Shown here: in pieces, positions 9,662-20,700 of the stretch
Position numbering within the stretch: position 1 is the stretch's first letter
Layout: each line of letters opens with the position of its first letter
From: Isotricha intestinalis
Lineage: Eukaryota > Ciliophora > Litostomatea > Vestibuliferida > Isotrichidae
NCBI GenBank assembly: GCA_023807065.1
Contig: JAJJLU010003611.1
Span: 1-45,938, forward strand
DNA: 45,938 bases
Reading direction: 5' to 3'
Notes under the pieces: generated by a model
The model's input: only the letters and a program-made list of their open reading frames with translations
What the model was told of the DNA's origin: nothing
The model's database searches: none
Program-made: the position numbers and the translations under genes

Positions 9662-10248
9662 TATGTATAAAATATCTATAATTTAAGTAAAATTATAAAT
9701 AAAACAAATTTTTATTAAATTTATTAATACATAATAACTCGAAAAATCTTTTTTATTCTATTTATTGTTTTCTATTTTTAAATTTTACTTTATTTAACCA
9801 TTTCTGATTTAAAAAATTTATTTTGTAGAATTTTCTAATTCTTCAACTTTTTTTTTCATTTTCTTTCTTTTGATTATAAAATATTTATTATCTTATTTAA
9901 TATAATTGAAGACATTTAATGTTCCATATAAAATTATTTTTTTGAATTTTTGATAAAGTTTTTATCACAAATCTCAAAATATTTGTTTTATAAAAATATC
10001 CTTTTTTAAATTTCTCCATGTGAATTAATCATTATTTGATCTAATGAAGGTTTATTTAAACTTTTTCTGAAATTTTATTTATATAAATATATTATTCTTT
10101 ATATCCTTAAATATTTTATTATAATTTCAATATAAATGATTCATTTTTTTTTTGAAAAAAATACAATTATTTTTATTTATTATTCCTGATTTAATATTTT
10201 TTTATGAATAGAAAAAATTAAGAATATTTATATTATATTATATAATAA
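9662..10248. other. intergenic, no gene recognised
   Basis: This is A/T-rich sequence downstream of the calpain-like gene and of the convergent coiled-coil gene, so it should hold two 3' ends. One minus-strand frame around 9730-10080 looks protein-like if stop codons are ignored. It contains about eleven stops in 116 codons, which is the chance rate at this base composition. I see no RNA gene or repeat. Confidence 0.5.
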
Positions 10249-10908
10249 CTATTTAAAATTAAGTTTGGGAACTTTATTATTATTATTAAAATTATTTTTA
10301 TTTTTATTATCTGAACTATTACTATTATTAGTTTTATTTTTTTTTCCAAGTGAAATCAATGAATTATTATTACTAAGAGTATTTTCTCTTTGTACAATAG
10401 GTTTAATTTTATTTGTTTTCTTTCTCATAGTTTCTAATTCTTTTACAATTGATGAAAATTGTCCTCTTATTTTATTTAGAGTTTTTTCTGTATTTATTCT
10501 AAAATTTTCAGAATGTTCAATTTCTGCTTTTAATAATTCTCTTAACTTTAAATTATCATCTAATAAATTTTTATTTAATTCAATATTATTTCCATTATCA
10601 TTAAAAGATTTTATTTGATTTTCTAATTCTGATAATTTATCACTTGTTATTTTTAATGATTCAAAAGTTTTTTCTGATATACTTTTTATACATTCTCTTT
10701 GATATATTAAATCTTCTATTGAATTTAAACTTAGTGAACTTTCTTTAAATTTAATCGCATAATTATTATTATTTGTGTTGTCATAAAAACTTAATAATTC
10801 AAATTTCTCCTCTGATACATTGAATTGAGTAGAACATAATTTTAATATTTCTTTTTTGTCTAAAGTTTTTAAATGAAAAGCTGGAAGAAGAATTGAAATA
10901 AATGACAT
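10249..10908 (-). CDS. coiled-coil protein of unknown function
   Basis: This 219-residue protein is not recognised. The N-terminal 75 residues (MSFISILLPAFHLKT onward) look like a small folded domain with alternating hydrophobic strands and a helix. It could be a ubiquitin-like or PB1-like fold, but no signature is visible. Residues about 78-175 have heptad-like hydrophobic spacing (KTFESLKITSDKLSELE, then KAEIEHSENFRIN, then RGQFSSIVKELETMRKK), indicating a coiled coil. The last 45 residues are Asn/Ser/Lys-rich. The gene ends with TAG, one of only two in the window. It is probably a real gene because of length, start and composition. Confidence 0.7.
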   Translation of the reverse strand: MSFISILLPAFHLKTLDKKEILKLCSTQFNVSEEKFELLSFYDNTNNNNYAIKFKESSLSLNSIEDLIYQRECIKSISEKTFESLKITSDKLSELENQIKSFNDNGNNIELNKNLLDDNLKLRELLKAEIEHSENFRINTEKTLNKIRGQFSSIVKELETMRKKTNKIKPIVQRENTLSNNNSLISLGKKNKTNNSNSSDNKNKNNFNNNNKVPKLNFK

Positions 10909-11455
10909 TAAAAAAAAAAGAATAAATGAATATAAAAAAATTTAAATCAAACAATTTTAAATAATTGAGAAATAAATTGTAATTAAATTAAATATATTAA
11001 TTTTTATATAGAAAATTCTACGAAAGTATCTTTATTTTAAATCGAAAAACAAAAAACAATAATGAAAAATTAATTAAAGAGTAAATTATGTTAGAATCTC
11101 TAAATTTTTATAATTTCAAAATGCAAACGTAAAAACCAATTGAAAAATATTTTTAATATTTAAAAAAAATAATTAAAATAAAAAAATGAAAGTATAATAA
11201 AGTTTTTAACTCATTTTATATAAATCCATAATATAACAAAAAGAAAGATTATAAATTAATTTATGGTTTAAATATTTATTATTATTTCAATTCAATCTTA
11301 ATAATATTTCTTTCGTTTTTTTAAAATAAAATAATTATTTTAAAAATAAATCAACTTAAAATTTAATTTTTAAATTCTGAAATATAACTTCCTAAAAATA
11401 TTATATATAGTAATAATAAATAAATCTTTGAAAATATAAAAAATTATAAAAAAAA
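10909..11455. other. divergent intergenic region, no gene recognised
   Basis: This 547-bp gap lies between two genes transcribed away from each other (coiled-coil protein on the minus strand, UspA-like protein on the plus strand), so it must contain both promoters. The sequence is almost entirely A/T with runs of A and T. I see no tRNA-like structure and no ORF of note. Confidence 0.5.
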
Positions 11456-12547
11456 ATGCAATCCCATCAACCATTAAAAAGAAAAGTTTCAAAAATTCCA
11501 ACAAAAAAAAATCACAAAGTACAAAAAACAAGAGAAGTAATTTCTGAACCAGACACAGCTAAAGCAAATATAAGTGAAATTCAAGGAAATATAAATCAAA
11601 TAGAAGCAGATTTACAAAAATTAAAAAATAAACAATTAGAAGAAGAAAAAGAATTTAAACAAACAATGATAAGAAAAAATGATAATGAAAAAATAATATG
11701 TTTAGCAGTTGATGGAAGCGAAACAGCAAAACAAGCTTTTGAAATTGCAATAGCTGAATTTTTACCAAGAATAGAAAATTCAGTATTAGCTTGTACATAT
11801 ATATATAATAGTAGAAAAGATGATAAATTTAATTGGAGATATCAAAAAAGAATAATAATAGAATATTTTAAAACAAAAATAAAAACAAAATTAGATAAAA
11901 AAGGTTATTTAATTATAGAAGATAAAAATTTAGATGATAAACAAGAAATAGAGCAAATATATCAAATTGCAAGAAAAAATGAATGTGAAGGTTTAATTGT
12001 AGGATATAATGGATTAAAAGGTCCTTTATTAAAAAGAGATAATATAGCATTAGGTTTAGATTTCTTATTATCAGAAAGTACAGTTCCAACTTTAGTAATG
12101 AAAGATCAATTATTAAGAGGAGAAAAAAATGAGGGTTATAATTGGTTAATAATTTTAGATAGATCAGTAGTAAATTGTGTAAAAGCTTTTGAAAACTTTT
12201 TACCTTATATGGATGTTAAAAAAGATTGTATTTTTGGTTTAACTTTAATGCCAATTAATGCAACTGATAATATTAAAGATGAATTTATTTCTAAAGTAAA
12301 AGATGCTGGATTTGATGAAGAAAGTCAAATTGGTTATACTAGTATTGAATTTAAAGATGAATATGCTACTATTGTTAGAGATTATGTTAATTATAATAAA
12401 GAACATTATTTTGATTTTGTTTTGTTTTATAATAATCCTGATAAGTATAGATTCCAAAAAAAAGATAGTGAGAATTTTAAAATGCTAAATATGATTAATG
12501 CTAATATTGGATTTTGTAGTAGGGTTAATGTGGAAAAAATGAAATAA
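11456..12547 (+). CDS. tandem universal-stress-protein-like (UspA fold) protein
   Basis: This 363-residue protein has a basic N-terminus and a short coiled coil (about 35-75). A first UspA-like domain (about 79-222) starts with the nucleotide-binding strand IICLAVDGS (80-88) and includes CEGLIVGYNGLKGPLL and the final strand STVPTLVMKD. A second, more divergent copy (about 230-355) starts NWLIILDRSVVNCVKAF, where Asp235 matches Asp86 of the first domain. The G-2x-G-9x-G(S/T) ATP motif is not exact: VGYNGLKG is followed later by LGLDF, so nucleotide binding is uncertain. Such tandem Usp proteins occur in many protists, with roles mostly unknown. The family assignment comes from strand pattern and the D-G-S loop. 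Confidence 0.75.
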   Translation: MQSHQPLKRKVSKIPTKKNHKVQKTREVISEPDTAKANISEIQGNINQIEADLQKLKNKQLEEEKEFKQTMIRKNDNEKIICLAVDGSETAKQAFEIAIAEFLPRIENSVLACTYIYNSRKDDKFNWRYQKRIIIEYFKTKIKTKLDKKGYLIIEDKNLDDKQEIEQIYQIARKNECEGLIVGYNGLKGPLLKRDNIALGLDFLLSESTVPTLVMKDQLLRGEKNEGYNWLIILDRSVVNCVKAFENFLPYMDVKKDCIFGLTLMPINATDNIKDEFISKVKDAGFDEESQIGYTSIEFKDEYATIVRDYVNYNKEHYFDFVLFYNNPDKYRFQKKDSENFKMLNMINANIGFCSRVNVEKMK

Positions 12548-13373
12548 GAATTATTATTTTTTATGAAATTATTTTTATATGTGTTTTTTAAAAGAATTTT
12601 ATTTTCTTTCTACTTTAAAAATTATTATTATATGAAATTTTTTTTTAATATTCAAAATAATAATTAAACAATATTTCAATTAATATTGAAAAATGTAAAA
12701 ATTTAAAAAAAGTTAAAGATTTAAAAGAATATTAACACAAATTTACAATTTAATAATAAAATTATTGTTGAAAAGAAAATGTATAAAAAAAATATTAAAT
12801 TAAAATAATAGCAAAAGAAAAGAACAAGTTTTGAAAAAGAAAGATAAAAATTTAAAAAGAAATAATAATACTTTAATTACAAAAAATAAAAAAATACTTA
12901 GAAAAAATAGAAATATTATATGAAATATAAATATTTATCACTAAATATAAATTTGTTAGAAAATAATATAAATGATTTTCAATCATTTTAATCTTTATCA
13001 AATGAATTCAAAAATCAAATATAAATAAATACTTTTCATTGTGAAATATTTATTATAATAAAAAAATTTTTGAAACAATTCCAAAAGAAACAATTAATGA
13101 TAGTGATATAAAGATACAATTAATATTCACAATTTACACAATGTTACTTTCTCAAAAACTCTGAATTTTAGAAAATAATCTCATAATGTTTAGAATATAA
13201 ATATTAAATAAATATATTCTTTATTTGTTCTATAATTAAACCTGAAAATTAAAAAAAAAATGTGATTCAATCATTATTAATATGAAAATTAAAATTTATA
13301 TAAAATAATTTATTTTAAATAGACTAATTAATTGAAGAAAATAAATAAAAATAACAAATAATCATTAAATTAA
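12548..13373. other. intergenic, no gene recognised
   Basis: This is an 826-bp gap between two plus-strand genes. Fragments such as FETIPKETINDSDIK (about 13068-13112, plus strand) look protein-like, but the longest open stretch is short and stops are as frequent as chance predicts. It may hold an unrecognisable gene remnant. The Rab promoter lies at its right end. Confidence 0.4.
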
Positions 13374-13979
13374 ATGGAAAATGAAAAAAATAATCCATCC
13401 ATTTCAATAATTTTTATAGGTGACTCAAAAGTAGGAAAAACTTCCACTATTTATAGGTATTCAGAAAAACAATTTTCAAATCATATTTCTACAATAGGAA
13501 TTGATAAAGTAATTACTCATATGAAAATCAAAGATAAAAATAATAATGATATAGATCTAACAGTTAAATTAATTGATACAGCAGGCCAAGAAAAATATAG
13601 AATGTTAACCACAAATTATTATAAATATGCCGATGGTATAATTTTAATGTTTGATGTTACTGATAAACAAACTTTTGATAGTATTTCAATTTGGAATAAT
13701 GAAATTCAAAATAAAAGCAAAAAAGGTATAAATGTTTTAATAGTTGGAAATAAAATTGATTTAAAAGATAATAGATTTATGAGTAAGAAAGAGATTGAAA
13801 AAAAATTATCTCTTAACAATTTTAAATATGAAGAAATAAGTGCAAAAGATAATGAAAATATTGATCGAATGATTGAAAATTTTGCCCAAATAGTTTATCT
13901 TTCAAAAAAAAACAATGAAGGAGGCCAAAAACTTCAGAATGTAATTAATTTAAAAAAAAAAAATTTTTGTTGTGATTAA
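13374..13979 (+). CDS. Rab-family small GTPase
   Basis: This 201-residue protein has all G boxes in order: P-loop GDSKVGKT (16-23), the switch I threonine in STIG (Thr40), DTAGQE (68-73), NKID (126-129) and SAK (156-158). The WNNEI block and the C-terminal CCD (Cys199-Cys200, a double-cysteine prenylation motif one residue from the end) identify it as Rab rather than Ras or Ran. Rabs recruit effectors to specific membranes in vesicle traffic. The conserved catalytic Gln72 is present, so it should hydrolyse GTP normally. Switch I reads STIGID where Rab1/Rab8-type proteins have STIGVD, but I cannot place it in a specific subfamily. An inserted NNND in the loop before the switch II strand is a minor oddity. 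Confidence 0.9.
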   Translation: MENEKNNPSISIIFIGDSKVGKTSTIYRYSEKQFSNHISTIGIDKVITHMKIKDKNNNDIDLTVKLIDTAGQEKYRMLTTNYYKYADGIILMFDVTDKQTFDSISIWNNEIQNKSKKGINVLIVGNKIDLKDNRFMSKKEIEKKLSLNNFKYEEISAKDNENIDRMIENFAQIVYLSKKNNEGGQKLQNVINLKKKNFCCD

Positions 13980-14667
13980 TTTTAAATAAAGAAAGGAATT
14001 AATATATCTGTTTAATTATATTGATTATATTATTTTAAATATTAGTTTTTTATTTTATTAAATTGTTTTTTTTTTCTTTTTGTCCATTTTTTCTTTTTTT
14101 ATATGTTAATTAAGAGATGAATTCAAATATATTAAATACATATTAATTAAAATTAATAAAAGGAATAAGAAGATAAATAAAAAAAAGAATAATAAGAAGA
14201 TAAAATTATTATATATCTATAAGAATAAAAAATATATAATAATATCATTTGTTTAAAAGACTAAGACAATAATTTAATCAAAATTTTTAAAATTCTTTAT
14301 ATGATATAAATAATTTCATTCATAATATATAAAAAAAAGGGATTATTTATTTTTAGAAAAGAATTTAATTGTTTTATTTAATCCAAAAAAAAGAAATAAT
14401 TAAATTTATAAATTAAAAACCAATTTTTTTATATTTTTTTAATTAATTTAAAAATTAATTATTTATAAATACTTACAAACTATCTTTGATTTTTCTTTTA
14501 ACTTTTTATTAAAAATGCCAAAATTTTTTAGATATCTTTTAAATTCTTTGAAATTAAACTTTAAAAATATAAAATAATTTTATCTTTATTGAGATTGTTT
14601 TTTTTATTTCATTTTTATAATAATTTTTTAAAATATTAGGCATTTCTTGAAGACAATAATAAAAAAA
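13980..14667. other. intergenic, no gene recognised
   Basis: This A/T-rich gap contains a small direct repeat of 14 bases (AATAAGAAGATAAA) at 14164-14177 and 14191-14204, 27 bases apart, probably simple-sequence drift. A minus-strand ORF that overlaps the zinc-finger gene start (14554-14781) is a shadow. No other feature is visible. Confidence 0.5.
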
Positions 14668-15447
14668 ATGAATCAATGGAATTTTAATATAGAAAAACAA
14701 GAAAAAAAAAAAAAAGATATGTCCAATGACACAGAAAATAAAAAGAAAAGTAAAAGAAACAAAAATAATAATAAAACACAAAGTTTAAATAATTATTTTT
14801 GTCAAGAATGTCAGAAGAATTATTTATCATATCCTGCATTTTACACACATTCTAAAAGAAAACATAAAGAAATGAAACATTTAAATAGAAAAAGAGGAAG
14901 ACCTAAAAAAGAATTAGATATTAAGGTAAAAGAAAATAAGAATTATAATCCTTCAAATTTAACTTATTTTGAAGAAAGTGAAAGAAAAGGAAGAACAAAT
15001 AAGGAAGATATAGGGAAATGTATTATTCAAGCTTTTAAATTATTATATAATGATGAATGTTTGGGTATAGAAAAACATCCATTTTTAGGAAAATATTTAT
15101 TGAATGAACATAAAGTAGAAAATAATTTAAAAGATGAAAATGAAAATTGTGATAATATTTTTATGGAATATTTAAATAATATGGCTTTACACACTAATCC
15201 TTCTTATTTCATAAAATTGATTCAATTTATTACTTTATTTAGAGCATATGTAAATACTAAAGAAAATACTTCTAAAGAAAATGCAGAAAATTTACCCTAT
15301 TATAGTAATAATTTTATTAAAAAATTTATTGTTAAATATGATTATAGATTTAGTAAACAAGAGTCAATTGAATTAATTCAAAACTTTTGTTCCTGGTTAA
15401 ACGATTCTAATTATTCTGGTTTAAAAATAATAAAAATATCAAAATAA
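14668..15447 (+). CDS. single C2H2 zinc-finger protein with AT-hook
   Basis: I start this gene at the ATG at 14668 (259 residues); an upstream in-frame TTG is not a likely eukaryotic start, and Met18 at 14719 is an alternative. One C2H2 finger, C45-x2-C48-x12-H61-x4-H66, carries the block NYLSYPAFYTHSKRKH. It is followed directly by an AT-hook-like RKRGRPKK (74-81), so minor-groove DNA binding is likely. The rest (about 95-259) is a helical domain with FIKLIQFITLFRAYVN and a final QNFCSWL helix. From memory, short proteins with this same SYPAxYTHxKxKH finger plus RGRPKK are common in ciliates, where their function is unknown. Nuclear location is inferred. It converges on the CCP5 gene with a 199-bp gap. 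Confidence 0.75.
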   Translation: MNQWNFNIEKQEKKKKDMSNDTENKKKSKRNKNNNKTQSLNNYFCQECQKNYLSYPAFYTHSKRKHKEMKHLNRKRGRPKKELDIKVKENKNYNPSNLTYFEESERKGRTNKEDIGKCIIQAFKLLYNDECLGIEKHPFLGKYLLNEHKVENNLKDENENCDNIFMEYLNNMALHTNPSYFIKLIQFITLFRAYVNTKENTSKENAENLPYYSNNFIKKFIVKYDYRFSKQESIELIQNFCSWLNDSNYSGLKIIKISK

Positions 15448-15646
15448 TTATAATTATTATTAAATTAAGGTTTTTTATTACTATTTTATATTCATTGTTT
15501 ATAAATATTAATAAAAACGATGAAAGATAAATTATTTTATATAATTATAATTAATGAATAACACTAAATCTTAGAATAATTTAAAGATTTCTATTACAAA
15601 AAATAAAATTGTGTTAATATAGACAAATAAAATAATTAATATATAA

Positions 15647-17629
15647 TTAATCATTATTAGTTTTAAAGACACTTTGACTAATTGGATTTAAATTTTTTCT
15701 TCTTGTTAAACCAAAATTGACTTGATTTCTTATATTATTTTTATATATAAAATTTTCTCTATTATTATAAGAAGTTACATTAGGATTTTGCATTGAATTA
15801 ATTAAATTATTACTCTTAATAATACTATTATTTATAGAATTAGGATTAAATCCTCTAACAGAATCTAATTTCTTATTTATTTTAGGCAAAGCCATTAAAC
15901 TCATTTTTTTTAAATTATTTCTATTTTCCCTTCCTAAAATATATTTATCATTAATTTCTTTTAAACTCATCCAAAATTTTCTTTGATTAATTTCCTTAGC
16001 AACTCTTTTTAATCCATAATCTAAATTAAATCTTTCTTCATTTAATTGTAAATTTCCAGCAATAAATTCTCTGCATCCATAAATATTATTATAAGGACTA
16101 TTATTAATTTTATCATTGGTAACTAATTCTTCATATAACAATATAGAAATCAAACAATCTCTCCCAGTATTCTCAAAATCAAAAATTTGATAAATTTCAT
16201 CATTTTCTTTTTCCTCATTTCCTTCAAAATCTCCTTTATAATAACTAGATTCTAAAGTATAAGTATGTATCAATCCAGTTTTTTTAAAGAAATGAACTCT
16301 TGAAGTTGCTTCTTTTGAATTATTATCACCTTTAAATTTTGTTTTCATACAATTTTCACTATAAATACATCTTTTCCAATTAATATGTGATGATTGAAGA
16401 TGAAAAATAAAACCAAATAAAACATTTTCAACATGATTTTCAAAATATTCTAATGCATTTCCAAAAGTATAAGCTCCTTTTACATTAATATCTGCATGTA
16501 AATCAAAATAATATCTAACTTTAAATTGATTGGAATAAAATAAAAATAACTTTTTAATTGCATAAATTTCAGGATCTTTTTTAATTTCAGGATTAATATA
16601 ACATCTATTTAAATTTAATCCACTATTATCTAATCTAAAATTTCCACTTGAAACACCATCAACATTAATTATAGGAATAATTTTAAAAACAAAATTTTTT
16701 CTTAATAATTCAGCATATTCATTGTTTTCATCAGTTAAAAATTTTATTATTCCATTCATCATATGTGTACCTGGAGTTTCACCAGGATGAACTCTTGCTG
16801 AAATTACTATAATTGGCTTATCATGAAGACTTTTACAACATCTATTTTTTGTTGGAAATAAACCAATTAAATTTGGTTCTAATTGATATGATATTACATT
16901 TTCTTTTGATGTTATTGTTAATAAATTTACATTTCTTTTTTCTTTACTATATATTAATATTTCATTGTGAAAATATATATTTGAAACTTTAGATTCATCG
17001 TTTATTGTATTATTTATATAATTTAAAAAAGCATTATTTTTATCGTATGACCAAGGAAAACAAAAAGCAAAAAGAACATATTTTCTTCTTGGAAATCTAT
17101 ATTTTATTTTTATTTTAAGTCTATGATCTTCGCCTAATTCATAAGTAAAATCTTCAAATCTTTTCCATTTATATTCTTCATTTAATATATATGAATTTTC
17201 AAAATCTTTAGGTTCTTGATTTGCTTCTAATTCTCGATAAACAAATTGATAGCCTGCATTATATAATCTTAAATGATTATTTAAATTTGAAATTATTATA
17301 TTTAATTCTTGATTATTAAAGCATTTAACACCAAAATAAAACCAAACTCTATAAATTGCTATTTTTCTATCTAAATCTAATCCTTCACAATCATAAGCTA
17401 TTTGGATTCTAAATGTATCTTCACATAATTTTTCACAATTTATCATATTTCCACTATTAAATTCACTCGTAAAAATTGCATTGTGAAAATTGAAAGTTTT
17501 TTGATTTTGATTTTTATAAATTATATCATGTTCTGGACTTTCTATTGTTTGTTGTTGGGGAACTTTATTTATTGTAGGAAGGAATATTGATTTATTCATT
17601 GTGGTTGAATTGAAATACCGATAATTCAT
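15647..17629 (-). CDS. cytosolic carboxypeptidase, CCP5/AGBL5 type (tubulin deglutamylase)
   Basis: This 660-residue M14B metallocarboxypeptidase has the N-terminal beta domain typical of the family (about 50-200: FTSEFNSGNM, VWFYFGVKCF, FAFCFPWSYD) before the catalytic domain. Zinc ligands are H281 and E284 in RVHPGETPG and H378 in FDLHAD; the general base is E460 in YTLESSYYKGD. NLNRCYINP supplies the substrate-binding Asn-Arg pair. FNSGNM near the N-terminus and YFHNEILIYSKEKRNVNLLTIT favour CCP5, which removes branch-point glutamates from tubulin tails, over CCP1/4. Its presence suggests glutamylated microtubules, as in cilia. The C-terminal 130 residues are Asn-rich and lack similarity. 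The gene starts 94 bp beyond the stop of the next gene upstream on the same strand. Confidence 0.88.
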   Translation of the reverse strand: MNYRYFNSTTMNKSIFLPTINKVPQQQTIESPEHDIIYKNQNQKTFNFHNAIFTSEFNSGNMINCEKLCEDTFRIQIAYDCEGLDLDRKIAIYRVWFYFGVKCFNNQELNIIISNLNNHLRLYNAGYQFVYRELEANQEPKDFENSYILNEEYKWKRFEDFTYELGEDHRLKIKIKYRFPRRKYVLFAFCFPWSYDKNNAFLNYINNTINDESKVSNIYFHNEILIYSKEKRNVNLLTITSKENVISYQLEPNLIGLFPTKNRCCKSLHDKPIIVISARVHPGETPGTHMMNGIIKFLTDENNEYAELLRKNFVFKIIPIINVDGVSSGNFRLDNSGLNLNRCYINPEIKKDPEIYAIKKLFLFYSNQFKVRYYFDLHADINVKGAYTFGNALEYFENHVENVLFGFIFHLQSSHINWKRCIYSENCMKTKFKGDNNSKEATSRVHFFKKTGLIHTYTLESSYYKGDFEGNEEKENDEIYQIFDFENTGRDCLISILLYEELVTNDKINNSPYNNIYGCREFIAGNLQLNEERFNLDYGLKRVAKEINQRKFWMSLKEINDKYILGRENRNNLKKMSLMALPKINKKLDSVRGFNPNSINNSIIKSNNLINSMQNPNVTSYNNRENFIYKNNIRNQVNFGLTRRKNLNPISQSVFKTNND

Positions 17630-17723
17630 TTTAATTTTTTTAATTGGTTTTATATTATTTAAAGTAAATATTTTATTTTTTCTTTTTTAAAATTTATGTT
17701 TTTTATGAATAAAAATTATTATA

Positions 17724-20700
17724 TTAATAGAAGATATTTCCCTCAAGATTAAGGGTCTCTCTATAAAATTTCTCATCTTCAGATAAATATTGAACAGGTA
17801 TAATACCAATAAAATTTAAAAATGAATTAAAATTTTCTTTTGCATAATGTATTGCAATATTTAAAGGAATTAACAGAAAAAAAATCATAAATGAATAAAA
17901 AATGCAAAGTCCATTAAAATTCCAAATCAAAGTATCTGTTTGATTATTTCTTATATTATCAAATATTTCAATAGTACTTTCAAAACTCCACAAAAAATAA
18001 GAAGTAATATAAATTTCAATATAATAGAGAATGCTATAATCAGGTTCATATACTTCATTTTCATTAATTTGTACTAAATTAAGTAATAAATTATCTAAAT
18101 TTACTCTAAATTGTATTGTGCTTTGTTCAATTCCTTGTTTTAAAATTGAAGACCAAAAATTATTACAAAAATCTAAAATTGTATGATTATCCTGAAAAAG
18201 ATATTCACATGAATCTTCATTATATAAATATTGTAATTCTTGATGTAAAGATTTTTTTCCAATTTTATTAGATATTAAATCCATTATCACATTTCCAAAA
18301 GATTTTATTTTCAATTTTGACAAAGTTTCAATGTTAAATAAATATTTTGTTAGTTTTAATTCATTTATATTATTTTTTGAATAATTTTTTCCATTTATAA
18401 TAATTTTATCTATAATACCATTTTCTAATTGCTTAATATAATTAATTTTCATAATTTCAAAATTATAAAATAAAAAAATTTCTCTTTTATATGCTAAATA
18501 AACTGAATAATTATCTTTATAAACACCAATAATATCATTCATTAAATTATCTAATTCAAAAAATTCATCTCTTTTTTTTGAAAATAAAATATATATAATT
18601 AAATAATTTGTAATTACTAGAAAAACAATTCCACAAACTTTTAAACAAAAAATGAAATTATATAATGCAAAATATTTAGTCATTTTTAGTATTTTTTGTT
18701 TTTTTTGTTGATGAATTCTTGGAATTTTTCCTTTTCTCTTTTTTAAATTTAATTCATTATTATTCATTTTCAATTCCTCTTCAAATTTAAGATTATTGTT
18801 TGTTTTCTTTCTAATATACTTGGAAACAGGACTTAAACTATTTGAATCATTTTTTTCATTATTATTATTTTCATTTGAATGATGAATATCTTCTTCACTT
18901 TTTTCATCTTCAACTAATTTTTTTAATTTTTTTTTTAAATTATCTAAATATTGTAAATAAATTTCGAAATTATTTGTTCTAAACATTATTAATTTTTTCA
19001 AAAATTTTTTTTCAATAAAATATATTTTTGTAACTAACCAAATAAAAAGAGAAAAAATTAAAGCAAAAATTGCAAAATTTACTATTAAAAAAGATTTATT
19101 AGGCTTAAATCTTTTAGATTTGGCAATTTTTACTTTAGAATAAGTATCAAGTCCTTCAATATTTTCATTACTAATATAATCATAAGTACAATTAATAATA
19201 TTAGAGCAATAAATATCAAACATTCCATTAAATTCATTATTAAAATATGAATCAAGATTAGCTCTTAATCTTATTCCATGTGATAAAATTAAACTTAATA
19301 AATTTGCTCCATCTAAAGCAACTTTAGATATTGTATTCATATCATAAACATATAAATTCATATATTTTATTTCACTTAGTATTTTACCATAATCATTATG
19401 AAAATATGCTATTTTACTTATTTCTTCACTTAATGCATCTATTACAGTAGAAAATAATGTTTTTGTCAATTCTTTTTGACCTAAACTTTTTATAAAACCA
19501 AATTTTATTAAATATAAATTCATTGAAATTATATTCACATTTGATATTAGTATTTTTGAATGATTAAAAAAATAATTTTCATTTATGAAAATTGAAATTT
19601 TGGTAAATTTAGAATTAATTGAATTTGTATTTAAATAAATTAATAATATTGATATTAATAGAAAAAAAAATGAAAGAATTCTTAAATATTTTATATGATA
19701 AGATTCATTTTTTTCTAAAATTCTACTTTTGAGTTTATTAAAACTTATAGTATCAATTGAAGTTTTTGTCATAAATGAATTTTGAGAAATTGGTTCATTT
19801 ATATTATCATTATCATTTATATTATTATTTCCAAGGTCTTTATTATGTAAATGATGATTATTTCTATTAATTATATTATTAATATTATTCATCATTATTA
19901 ATTCTTTTTCTTGATTTTGTTGCTCTTCCTTTTTTTCTTTTTCATCTTTCTCAAGAATTATTTCTTTTTCTTCATCATAATGATTTAATCTTATTCCTTT
20001 TTCTTTTTTTAAAATACTTTGAGGAACTTTTGTTACACTAGTTTCATCAATTATTCCAGTATAATAATTATTATTGACTATTATTTCCTCTTCTTTTTCT
20101 TCTATATGAATTGATTTTTCTTCTGGTTTATTTTGTCCTAATATATCATTTGATATATAAATTATATAATATGAATATTCTCCATTTAAAAAAGTTTTAG
20201 AAACAATTCTATAAAAAATGGAATAAATAGAATCAGATAATTTATTCTTCAGATTCAAAATCAAATTTTTATAATCTTTAATATTATTTTCATTATGATT
20301 TGTTAGATTTTTTATCATATTACTTTGAAGATTATTAATTTCTTCTAAATTTAATTGTCCAAATATTTTAATTTGACTTAAAATAGAATTAATATATTTT
20401 TCATCTTCTTCAAAATTACTATTATTTGAATAGAGATTACTTTTTAAGTCAATATCACTTTTAATAAAAGTAAATTTATTTCCATTATATTTTAAATATT
20501 TTAAAATTTCAGGAATAATTAAACTAATATGACGTCCAATTAAATTATAATTTAAACCATATGAAAGTGAATCAATTGCAATTGAAGAACTATTTGTAAC
20601 TATTGATAAAGGATCACTCATAGAATTTATTTTAAATTCTTCATCTAATAAAATGATGAATTGATTGGATTTTATTTTTTCGACTAAACCAATATAAATT

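Noticed and set aside
9730..10080. Minus-strand frame that reads as protein if TAA/TAG are taken as Gln (ciliate code)
   Set aside because: It has about eleven stops in 116 codons, the chance rate at this base composition, and includes a TGA. All recognised genes in the window use TAA/TAG as real stops and CAA for Gln.
10265..10618. 117-codon plus-strand ORF opposite the coiled-coil gene
   Set aside because: It is a Leu/Phe-rich antisense shadow of the Lys/Glu/Asn-rich coding strand.
12548..13373. Possible decayed gene on the plus strand
   Set aside because: Only short protein-like fragments are present, with stops at chance frequency; nothing matches a family.
14554..14781. Minus-strand ORF over the start of the zinc-finger gene
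   Set aside because: It is antisense to the Lys-rich leader of the zinc-finger protein, with a Phe/Ile-only composition.
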